Shown here: positions 53,357 to 62,658 of the stretch, in pieces
Position numbering within the stretch: position 1 is the first letter of the stretch
Layout of the letters: each line of letters opens with the position of its first letter
Assembly (NCBI GenBank): GCA_946902985.2
Contig: OX336388.2
Location: forward strand, 226,632,467 to 226,696,466
Reading direction: 5' to 3'
Source of the DNA: Meconema thalassinum
Lineage: Eukaryota > Arthropoda > Insecta > Orthoptera > Tettigoniidae
DNA length: 64,000 nucleotides
Notes under the pieces: model-generated
Databases searched by the model: none
Told to the model about the DNA's origin: nothing
Seen by the model: only the letters and a program-made list of their open reading frames with translations
Program-made: the position numbers and the translations under genes

Positions 53357-54512
53357 TTTAGCCTACTTTTCACACTTTTCAAAAAGGAGGAAAAAGTAGA
53401 CTTATGAGATATATCCGGGAAAATGTGCCTGTCCTTCTGTCTGTCTGTCTGTCTGTCTGTCTGTATGTCCTTCTGTCTGTCTGGCTGGCTGTTTGTGTGT
53501 CCCCCTATCAACTCCTAAACGGCTGCAGCAATCGAAACCAAATTTAGTATGAGTAAAGATGTATACCGGAATATCTCAGGCCCATATTTGAAAAAGATGT
53601 CAGTGCTACCAACTGCTAAAAAAACGCACAAGAAATTTGAGCTCCATGTTGGATATCTTGGAAGGTATACATGGGAGCTATTCTAAAATTAGCACACATG
53701 TAGATAATACTATTTCAGTTTAATTTCCAGGTGGCCATACATGACAGTGTTCCCAAAATAATTTTAAGCCTTCTGATAAGTCCAATTTTTAAATGCATAT
53801 AACTTCTACACTATCAATTCGATTTCAACAAAATTTTGTATGTAATATGTGTACATAAACAGATATGACTGAGTGTATTCTTAAGAGCTACCAGGGCTGC
53901 CAACTGTTAATAATTGCTCTCTATTTTGTATCAAAATACCAATATATCAGAAAGTATGCAAGCCGACCGCTTTAAAATATGCACACGTATATTACCCGAC
54001 ATTTTACATTTTACATTAATTTGGAGTAACTTATATACGTCAGTTCTACCAACATGATTCTAAGCCTGCTGATAGGACCAATTTTAAAATATATGTAACT
54101 TCTATACCAACAAATGGATTTCATCCAAAATTGGCACAAAAAGATATAATATTTCAGATTATTTCTGACCAGCACTCGCGTGACATTGTTGCCAACATGC
54201 TTTTACGTGTACTAATAGATCCAATGTCTAACTCCATGTAACGTCCTTTGGACTTCAACCACATTTTGTATTCTGTACCTTAGGAGATAGAAGTAAGAAT
54301 ATATTCAGTCACCAGAGCTGCAAACTGTATTGCTCTATTAGGCTACATTATGCCTAGTATACCTTATTTCGATCTAATTAAGACATTTCGATATTACCCA
54401 CTTAATTTCGTCATTATTCTAGATAGGTTCATATACTGTAGATTAATCTTTGGCATGAATCTTAATTTTAATAAAAGTAGGCTCTTTAGTTCGTCACGGA
54501 ACTTCTTGTTTT
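53357..54512 (-). mobile_element. HINE/DINE-1-like element, copy D (divergent core)
   Basis: Same termini as copies A-C: GCCTACTTTT pairing with AAAAGTAGAC (53361-53402) followed by TTATGAGATATAT at one end; AAAAGTAGGCTC, hairpin AGTTC/GAACT (54488-54503) and CTTGTTTTA at the other. It has a (GTCT)n microsatellite at 53436-53482, as in Drosophila DINE-1, then CCCCCTATCAACTC (compare CCCCCTATTAATTC in copies A-C). Its core, with AACTTCTA and GCTGCCAACTG-type phrases, is unrelated to the 290-bp units, showing that the ends are conserved while cores are exchanged. Confidence 0.7.
53436..53482 (+). repeat. (GTCT)n microsatellite
   Basis: Seven near-perfect CTGT steps with interruptions; part of HINE copy D. 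Confidence 0.9.
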
Positions 54513-54769
54513 ACATTTCCTTTGGAATGCACCATCTAAATCATGTGATTTCAATCCATTGTTGTTGTTGCTGTTCTTGTTGTTGTTGTTGTTGAAATTG
54601 CACGCAATGTCTTGGGACGTTATGACCGGTAGTATTGTGCAGCCTACTTTGTAAGTCATTGCCGTCCGGCACTTTAATGAAATACAGTGTGACAAAATTC
54701 CGACATCCCGTATTCTGTTAAGAACTAGCATTTAAGACGGAAGAAATATACTTGATGTTTTGTTTGAGA

Positions 54770-55010
54770 GGCTTGGCAATTTTGGTCATTTAGCCCCATG
54801 TGGTTGGGTGTGGGAAGAATTTGTCAGATAACTTGTGTTTTTGTGGTTTCTTTAGTAATGTGGGTGTTTGTAATTCAGGTGGGGATTGGGAAGGAGGTGG
54901 CCGTGGACTTAAGTTAGGAACCATCCCAGCATTTGCCTGGGGTAGAAGTGGGGAAACCATGGAAAACTACTTCCAAGATTTAATACTAGTATGGTACCAC
55001 ATGTACATAG
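54770..55010 (-). mobile_element. SINE body fragment, reverse orientation
   Basis: TAGCCCCATGTGGTTGGGTG, GTCAGATAAC and GGGGAAACCATGGAAAAC match, in reverse, the bodies at 31.1 and 29.2 kb. No tRNA-like head next to it. A (GTT)n run lies upstream at 54560-54595. Confidence 0.55.
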
Positions 55011-55023
55011 TAATGATAATAAT

Positions 55024-55341
55024 AATAGCCAGCCTTGTGGTGTAGGGGTAGCGTGCCTGCCTCTCACCCGGAGGCCCCGGGTTCGATTCCCGACACCATC
55101 AGGGATTTTAGAAACTGACGTGAGGGCTGGAACGGGATGCACTCAGCCTCGTGAGGACAATTGAGTAGCTGTCTGACAGTGAGGCAGCGCCCCGATCACG
55201 AAAACCAAGATTAACGGCTGAAGGGACCCGATGTGCTGATCGCGCGTCACGCCAATATCTGCAGGTCAAATGGCTGGGTAGCGGTCGCTTGGTAGGCATA
55301 GGACCTTCACGGGCTGTAGTGGAAGGGGTTATTTATTACTT

Positions 55342-55345
<4 letters not shown>
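55024..55345 (+). mobile_element. tRNA-derived SINE
   Basis: Head GCCTTGTGGTGTAGGGGTAG (A box) and GGGTTCGATTCCC (55079-55091, B box) form most of a tRNA-like cloverleaf, followed by ACCATCAGGGATTTTAG. The tail runs into (TAA)n at 55342-55371. Confidence 0.75.
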
Positions 55346-55371
<26 letters not shown>

Positions 55372-55374
<3 letters not shown>

Positions 55375-55913
55375 TTAAAGCAAATATAGCGAGTTGGTTG
55401 GCCGTATCAAAAAACAATGGCATTTAGAACGGGTAAAGACCATACCTATCATTGTCTGAAATACGGGCGTGATCCCAAGTACCTTGCTCCAAGACCTTAA
55501 AGAACTGGTTCTGGTTACTCAAATGGACAAACTAATCGTCTGGAAATTCATGGGTACCGATTTCGACTTTCCAGCTTAGAAGTGGCGTTTCAGTAGCAAT
55601 ACTTAGGTTCCCTGAAGCCCGTATAGTTGTGATGTACCAACAATGTGTTATATGTACTGTATAAAACAATAATAATAATTAAATGATAGTGAGGCTGTGA
55701 GCTCATGTATTAGAGTGCTATCCTTCTCGAGGGTTCGATCTAGTCTGAGTCATGTATTACATGAAGGTGAACAAATACGACAGCCTTATGCCGATGGATG
55801 TAATGGCACGTAGTCTACATGAAATTCTGTGAACACAACATTCCGGAATCTCGACATGCCTGACAAAAATAAAAATAGTGTGTCCAACAACATATTATTA
55901 TTATTATTATTAC

Positions 55914-55950
<37 letters not shown>

Positions 55951-56085
55951 CACATTATAAGAGATTATATCTTTACTGAATATTATTTATTTTTAAGTAG
56001 GGTTCCAATTGTTTAGGACGTTCAGTAAATAAATATTTTTGGTAACAATGATGATGGAAGAGACTTGAAAGCTTGTTTTGATGGT
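55372..56085. other. Spacer with one SINE and (TTA)n microsatellite
   Basis: About 55683-55890 is a degraded SINE: GAGCTCATGTATTAGAGTGC (A-box-like), GGGTTCGATC (B box), tail ATCTCGACATGCCTGACAAA. A (TTA)n run occupies about 55892-55948. No gene. Confidence 0.5.
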
Positions 56086-56094
56086 TGTTGTTAA

Positions 56095-56690
56095 TTCATT
56101 TTAGGGGCTTGGGACATTTGTTTATCAGCCCCGTGTAGTTGGGTGAGTGTTGGATTTGTCTGATAACTGTGGTGACTGTAGTAGTATGTGTAGCTGTAGT
56201 TATTAGGGTCGTGAATGAGGTTCGTGCTTCGGGACTCCAAGTACCATACTATCCCGGCATGTGCTTGGAAAGCGCGTGGAAGAATCCAGGGAAATCCAAA
56301 CTCAGGATAGCCACTGTCGGTGCTGAGTTTGGACCTCCGATTACCGGACTTGCTGCGATCGTGGTGTACGTAAATGCGCATGCCTACCCCGCGGGGGTAG
56401 GAAAGAAAGCAGCAGTGGTCTTATGAAGGCACATTCCAACTTTGGACTCGTGGGATGCCACGGAAAATCATCTTGTGGCTGCAGATGGTGGGAAGTAAGG
56501 AAGTTTGTGTTCTTATATGACCGTAAATTTCGTGATCATGAGCTACTGGACCTCCTTTTTATGTGGAATCCGAACCACAGGACATGTCATTTCACTTCGA
56601 AAATCTCACATGCATTGACCGGGAATCAAACCCGGTCCGCCATGGTGAGAGGCCAAAAGCTGGACCGCTGCGCCATCACGCCCCGACTGG
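56095..56690 (-). mobile_element. tRNA-derived SINE with long body
   Basis: The minus-strand head at 56690-56619 has GTGATGGCGCAGCGGTCCAG (A box) and CCGGGTTTGATTCCC (B box, complement of 56621-56635). The body continues leftward through a segment resembling CCGTGGTTTCC and ends with the GTGTAGTTGGGTG phrase near 56135. It may be a dimer, since body phrases occur twice. Confidence 0.65.
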
Positions 56691-56807
56691 CATATCGGCC
56701 GGTAATGGTACGCTGTCTCAACACTAGCACCACATGTATATGATGATAAAAGTAATAATACATAATAATAATAGTCTAATAATAATAAGAAGAGGAAGAA
56801 GAAGAGT

Positions 56808-56885
56808 CAGCCTGTGTAGCTCTGGTGGTAGAGTGCTAAAAATAAAAGTCTGGCAACTCGACATACCAAAAAAAAAAAAAAAACA
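56808..56885 (+). repeat. Deleted SINE remnant with poly-A tail
   Basis: GTGTAGCTCTGGTGGTAGAG (tRNA A-box region) runs directly into CTCGACATACC and a 17-A tail. Same family as the copy at 55.68 kb, lacking the middle. Confidence 0.5.
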
Positions 56886-57099
56886 CCATAAAGGAACTTA
56901 AGTTGGTTCCATAGTTTAGGGGTTGCGACAACGTGGTCAGGTAGCCCCGTATTAAAGAAGTTAGTGTGTCTAAAATTCTATTATTACTATTATTAATACA
57001 GTAGTAGTAGCCTAGTATAATAATAATAGTATTATTAATATTTTTGTTAAAGTTGTTGCACTGTCTTCACACAAAGATAGACAAACAGTTTCTTAAATT

Positions 57100-57515
57100 A
57101 ATTTACCAAATCTTTAGGATTTCCATTTTCTATGCATAGGCAATGAGGATGGCAAAATCCTAAACAGATCCACCATTACTAGTCATGATGCCACTCCCCA
57201 TGAAGGTGTGAAACAGCTGTTCATAAGCTCGGTTTGTGTATTTCAATGTCATTGGCAGACAAGACGAGGAGGTCACTCAACTTCAGACTCTTGTCAACAT
57301 TCCTTAGCGTTGGAGGGGAGGGCGACGGGGAGAAGTCAGCTGTGCTGCTGTGGGGAACGAAGTGTAAGCCCGTTTCCAAGACATTGACCGACGATTTTTG
57401 TGATTTAATTCCACCTACACTAATTAAGATCCGACTGAATTTCATGAAGATATTTGCTTAGAATACCATTTTCTATCACCAGTGTAACGGACTTCCATCA
57501 TATCAAATACACCCT
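57100..57515 (-). repeat. Reverse copy of the 8.65-kb interspersed repeat
   Basis: On the minus strand, from 57515: TACAGGGTGTATTTGATATG, then GGAAGTCCGTTACACTGG as at 8653. The rest differs. The ORFs on both strands (57221-57461) show no domain. Confidence 0.4.
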
Positions 57516-57720
57516 GTATAGTAGTCAGGGTCGAACATAAAGGGAGTTTGTAAACTGCTTTGGGTTAAAAAGTGGAATTTTAGATATTATTTTATTTTGA
57601 TAGTCTGAAGTCCAATTTATAATGTACATTTATTATGCTGAAAATGTTTGCTAACGCCATTTATAGATCAATTAAAAACATGCTCCCCTTGAAGATCTGT
57701 TCCTGAGAACTGGCATATTT

Positions 57721-58615
57721 TCACCTCCTCCTCGTCCTTCTCCTTCTCCTGAGTTCTCCTTGTCCTTCTCCTTCTCCTGAGTTTTCCTTGTCCTTCTCCT
57801 CCTTCTCTTTCTCCTGCTCCTTCTTCTCCTCCAGCTTCTTCCTCTCCTTCTCTTTCTCCTTCTTCACCTTCTCCTTCTTCCCCTCCTCCTGCCTCTTCTT
57901 CTCCTTCTCCTGCTCCTCCTTCTTCCCTTTCACCTTCTCCCCCTCCTTCTTCTTCTCCTTCTCCAGCTCCTTCTGTTTCTCCCGCTCCTCCTTCTCCTCC
58001 TCCTCCTTCGCTTTCTCCTGTTCCTCCTTCTCCTCCACCTCATTCTTCTCCTCTTTCTTCTCTTTCTCCTTCTCCTCCTTCTGCTCCTTCTTCTTCCCTT
58101 TCTCCTTCCCCTCCTTCTTCTTCTTCTCCAGCTCCTTCTCTTTCTCCCGCTCCTGCTTCTCCTTCTCCTCCTTCTCCTCATTCTTCGTGTCTTTCTCCTT
58201 CTCCTCCTCATTCTTCTTCTTCTTCTCCAGCTCCTCTTTCTCCCGCTCCTCCTTCTCCTGCTTCTCCTTCTCCTCCTTCTCCTGCTTCTTCGTGTCTTTC
58301 TCCTTCTCCTCCTTCGCTTTCTCCTGTTTCTCCTTCTCCTCCTTCTTTGTGTCTTTCTCCTCCTCCTCCTCCTTCGCTTTCTCCTGCTCCTCCTCCTCCT
58401 CCAACTCGTTCTTCTCCTCATTCTTCTCCTCCCGCTCCTCCTTCTCCTGCTTCTCCTTCTCATCCTTCTCCTGCTTCTTCGTGTCTTTCTCCTTCTCCTC
58501 CTTCGCTTTCTCCTGCTCCTCCTCCTTCTTCTTCTCCAGCCCAATCTCTCTCTCCTGCTCCTCCTCCTCTTGCTCCTTCTCCTGCTCCTTCTCTTCTTCC
58601 TTCTTCTCTTTGTCT
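57721..58615. repeat. ~0.9-kb polypyrimidine/polypurine tract
   Basis: Almost uninterrupted CTCCTT/CTTCTC on the plus strand, with imperfect longer-period phrases such as TTCGTGTCTTTCTCCTTC. Because stop codons are rare in this composition, long ORFs appear on both strands (K/E-rich of 316 codons, S/F-rich of 371 codons); I treat these as artefacts of the repeat. Confidence 0.85.
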
Positions 58616-58952
58616 AACGAAGCTTCGACGTTAAAAAGAAACCAGAAGAGGGACACAGAAGATGAAGGCAACCCAGATGAACCAGAATATGGGCCTGGTG
58701 CAGGTCATATTATCTGTAAGAGCATTTGTTTTTCCAATTTTGTGTTTTCCTATACAAATGTTCTTTTTACTCAGGAAGTATTAACAAAAGCGATTTTTTT
58801 TTCAGTAATTCAATTTGATGAAATAAAAAATTATATATTTTCTTGTGAGTTTATCATGAATAGAAATAATAATATTTTATGTTCTCGTAGAAAAATAAAT
58901 TGAAACATTTAACGTTTGAAAGAAAAATATATTTAGATATTATATACAAACA

Positions 58953-59747
58953 GACGATATTGTGGTCTGGGGAAGGAACACCGAAGAAGTGCAAAAACAA
59001 CTAGATGCACTGAACGAAAATATTCAGAAGTACGGCCTGAAAATCAGTATAGAGAAAAACAAGACCATGGTGATGACAAGAGGAGAAAGACAAGGAAAGG
59101 GCACTGTGAAAATAGGAAGTCAGAGTTTGGAAATTGTGGACACGTTCAAATACCTAGGAAGTGAATTGATGCAAACTGGTAGGTTGGACATGGAGATTGG
59201 CAGGAGGGTACAGCAGAGCAATGCATTCTATCAAAGTGTAAGAAAAATTGTTTGGGATAAGGAAGTACCAAGGAAAAGCAAGGAGGTAATGTATAAAGTG
59301 TACTATGTACCCACATTAACTTATGCAGCTGAGACTTGGACCCTGACAAGCAGGCAAGAGAGTAGAATCCAAGCCAGTGAAATGAAATTCCTAAGAAGTA
59401 TGATAGGAAAGACAAGGAAAGACAGAGTGAGGAATGAAGATGTTAGGAAGGATGTTGGGATGGGAAAACTAAATGAGAGAATTGAGAAGAATATACTAAG
59501 GTGGTTTGGACATGTAAAGAGGATGGAGGAAAATAGAATACCAAGACAGATGCTGGAGGCAACGTGCAAGGGTAAGAGAGCAAGGGGAAGACCTAGAACA
59601 AGGTGGATCGATTCAGTGAAGAAAAGCGTGAGAAAAAGAAATCTGGACTGGGACAAGATCGTGGAAGAAGAATTGTGGAAGGAAAGAGGAAAGTGGAGAA
59701 GTGCCATAAATACCCCGACCTGGCAGGAGCTGGATAAGGGGAAATGA
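58953..59747 (+). pseudogene. 5'-truncated LINE RT fragment with target duplication
   Basis: Open from 58953 to TGA 59745-59747. The first residues are DDIVVWG, the end of the RT catalytic YxDD box, so the copy starts exactly inside the palm. Then come LKISIEKNKTMVM, FKYLGSELMQTG, LTYAAETWTLTSRQ, LRWFGHVKRMEENR and GRPRTRWIDSVKK. The product lacks the endonuclease and most of RT and cannot be active. A 14-bp duplication ATTATATACAAACA (58939-58952 and 59762-59775) and a (TGA)n tail (about 59745-59758) show target-primed insertion. The intact frame suggests a recent event. Confidence 0.88.
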
Positions 59748-59775
59748 TGATGATGATTATGATTATATACAAACA

Positions 59776-60420
59776 CACAGATTTCCAAAACAAGCATTTA
59801 AAGATAAAATTTAGATCTAATTATCTATGAAGTTTTGTTTCAATAGGTCAAAACTACTTAATGAGAAAAACGAACATGAAGTTCACAAATTTAGCATGGC
59901 GGAGATAGGGCTTACAACCTCCCCTTAAGCTACTTTGACAATTGTACCAAATAAAGTTGAAAAGATACAAGACCAGGAAAAGTGTCAAAATGCGTGCATT
60001 GAAATGACCTATCATATGTCAGAATACAATTTTGAAAATGGCATCCAGTTTAATTTATATTTTGAAAAAGCAAGCTAAAAACGCTTGTTTAAATGAAACT
60101 TGTTCTACAGATTTAAATAAAATTAAAGTTTGATTTATTGATCTATTCTTTGATTCATTATGTTCAATTTGTGGTAAGCAGACTTTTGATTTTTTCAAAA
60201 CGAAAGTAGATACTCGTATTTCAATTTTGATTTGACACGACACTAGCGCTCGTAGTGATAGATTTAGGACACAAAAGATGTGATCTAACTGTTGGTGTGC
60301 ATGACTTGTAATGATTTCAACATTAAGTTCCTAGCCTGAAGAACTAGAACTGTGAATTTTTTCACGGATATTCTTCAAGTCTCTTTCCTTACTTTGACAT
60401 ATTAGTTTTGAAAATAAAAG
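59776..60420. other. Intergenic, no gene recognised
   Basis: AT-rich; no repeats noted apart from the TA target of the next element. Confidence 0.5.
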
Positions 60421-60455
60421 TACAGGGTCATCGAAAAAGGTTCCAGCAATTTCAA

Positions 60456-61600
60456 ACAAGATGTTTTGTAAAAAATATAGCCTACTTTCTCCTAAATGCA
60501 TGGGTATTGTTACAACTCTTTATCCATTTCAAAGAGTATAATTGAATGTTGGTTGTAGTAGCTTGTTGAAATACAACGTGCTATACGGATATTAAACATG
60601 CATATGCGGTGCCCTTTGCCAGTGCTACCTCTGTAAAAAGTTTCATTCAATTCGGTCTCACCATGTTTGAATTGATATGGGGATCGATTTGCACATATAC
60701 ATGGCCGCTATATGCAAACTATTGGGCTGATGACCTATTAGTTGAGTCAAAGGATGCTTCCCACAAAATGGTATGTTGTTGCAAAATTTGGTACAGATCA
60801 GATTATTAGGTTGGTCGTAATTTGATTTAAGCTTTTAACATTTGGGTGGCCACCATTACATTTCCGTCAAGATGGCGGCGATATAAACCATGACCCTGAG
60901 GTGCCCATTGCTAGTGCTACCTCTGTACCAAATTTCGTTCAATTCAGTTTCACCGTGTTTGAATCGATAGGGGGAATCGATTTGCACACATACATGCCAC
61001 CATCCACAAAGTATTTTGGCTGATGACCTTGTAGTTCAGTCAAAGATGCTTCCCACAAAATGGTATGTTGTTGCAAAATTTGGTACAGATCAGATTAGGT
61101 TGGTCGTAAATTGATTTAATTTTTAACATTTGGGTGGCCGCCATTACATTTACGTCAAGATAGCAGCAATATAAAACATAACACGGAGGTGCTCTTTGCT
61201 TCTGCTACCTCTGTACCAAATTTCGTTCAATTCGGTTTCACCGTGTTTGAATTGATAGGGGTAATCGACTTGCATACATACATGGCCACCATCCGCAAAG
61301 TTTAGGTTAGTCGTAATTTGATTTAAGCTTTGGACATTTGGGTGGCTGCCATTACGTATCCGTCAAGATGGCGGCGATATAAAACATGACACTGAGGTGC
61401 CCTTTGCTAGTTCTACCTCGGTACCAAATGTCGTTCAATTTGGTTTCACCGTGTTCGAATGGATAGGGGGGGGGGGGGGACGACGGACATACATTCATAG
61501 TACACACACTCACACACACAGACAGACACACACTTTTTGGCCCTGTGTAGATCTCATAAGTCTCCTTTCATTTTTTGCAAAAATTGAAAGTAGGCTAAAA
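60456..61600 (+). mobile_element. HINE/DINE-1-like element, copy E
   Basis: The left end ACAAGATGTTTTG has a decayed hairpin, then AGCCTACTTTC. About three and a half ~290-bp units follow (landmarks near 60620, 60910, 61205 and 61405), a G-run at 61466-61480, a CA microsatellite, and the right stem-loop GTCTCCTTTCAT...ATTGAAAGTAGGC at 61560-61595. Inserted inside the mariner-type element. Confidence 0.75.
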
Positions 61601-61781
61601 ATCCTATCTCCCGTTGTAAGTGAGATAAATCAATAATTTGACCTGAAAACTAATCAGGAACTCATCGAGTTTTAGTTTTAGATGTGACTGTACTCCGCCC
61701 GTGACCTTCAGCCGATGCGCAGAATGAGTGCGCGACAGGAAGGTGCCATGCCACTGTTTCAGTATAGTGAGTGTGATTGCA

Positions 61782-62180
61782 ATGGTGACAATTCAGCAGA
61801 AAGCACAGTGTGTGTTGTGGTTAGTGGAGTTTAAATCTGTTCTAACTGTTCAGCGCACTTCACGACGTGTTTATGGGAGGGATCCCCCATGCTAATGTTC
61901 TAATCGCTCTGAACGCAAGATTCCCTGATCGTTGGATTGGTAGGACCGGTCCTATTCAATGGCCTCCTAGAATACCCGACTTGACACCCCTAGACTATTT
62001 TATGGTGATACGTGAAAAACATTGTATTCAGTGAACCAGTCAGAGATCTGCAACATTTAAGACAACATCACCGTTGCTGTTGCTACAATCACGCCTCAGA
62101 TGATCCAGGGCACTTGGGACGAAACCGACTATCGACTGGATGTTTGCAGAGCCACCAAGAAGGCGCACATAGAAATATTA
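61782..62180 (+). pseudogene. Internally deleted DUF4817/DDE_3-type transposase
   Basis: ATG 61782 begins a helix-turn-helix N-terminus, TIQQKAQCVLWLVEFKS and RRVYGRDPP. After a junction near 61895 the frame jumps to the C-terminal part of the catalytic domain, LNARFPDRWIGRTGPI and WPPRIPDLTPLDYF, and after further breaks to WDETDYRLDVCRATKKAHIE. This arrangement is familiar from insect mariner-like elements. Most of the DDE domain, including the first catalytic acids, is missing. Confidence 0.75.
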
Positions 62181-62282
62181 TTATAAGAAATACAAAACTT
62201 TTTGAGTTGGTGAATTTATCAAAAAATACTCATTTTAATATCGCAAATAGTTCCTGAGTTATGATTTTTTGATGACCCTGTA

Positions 62283-62655
62283 TTTTCGAATTTTGATAAA
62301 TCTTTTTAAAATTGAATAATTTAAAGAACTCTTTCATAAACATTTCCATGTGGCGAAATTCTACTTAAGTAAATTTTGAAAAAAAAAAATGACACAATCA
62401 TATAAGGAGAAATTCCGTCTAACATTTCAGCTTTGTATGTCGAATAGTTCCAAAAAAATAGGATCTTTTATATTTAGGAAAGCATTTTAGTGAGGTATTG
62501 GAATTAAAGATTTTAGAACATAACATAACCATAGAATTCCTCTTCTTCCATTTGAAGCACCAGCATCCAGTTTGCTGTTGTTCCATGGTCCCTTTGCTCT
62601 TGCTTCTAAAAGGTTTGTTTTAAATCTATCATCTAATAGAAACCACGTAAATTAC
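62283..62655. other. Intergenic, no gene recognised
   Basis: AT-rich; nothing identifiable. Confidence 0.5.
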
Positions 62656-62658
62656 TCT

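Larger units (their letters stand above)
60423..62280 (+). mobile_element. Tc1/mariner-superfamily transposon with nested HINE
   Basis: The ends are CAGGGTCATCGAAAAAGG at 60423 and, inward from 62280, CAGGGTCATCAAAAAATC, each bordered by TA (60421-60422 and 62281-62282), the Tc1/mariner target. It contains an internally deleted transposase (61782-62180). A HINE copy (60456-61600) sits near the left TIR; removing it leaves a small non-autonomous element of about 0.7 kb. Confidence 0.8.

Noticed and set aside
57721..58903. Long K/E-rich (minus) and S/F-rich (plus) ORFs of 316 and 371 codons
   Set aside because: They arise from a CTCCTT-type repeat with few stop codons in several frames on both strands; no domain, no codon structure independent of the repeat.
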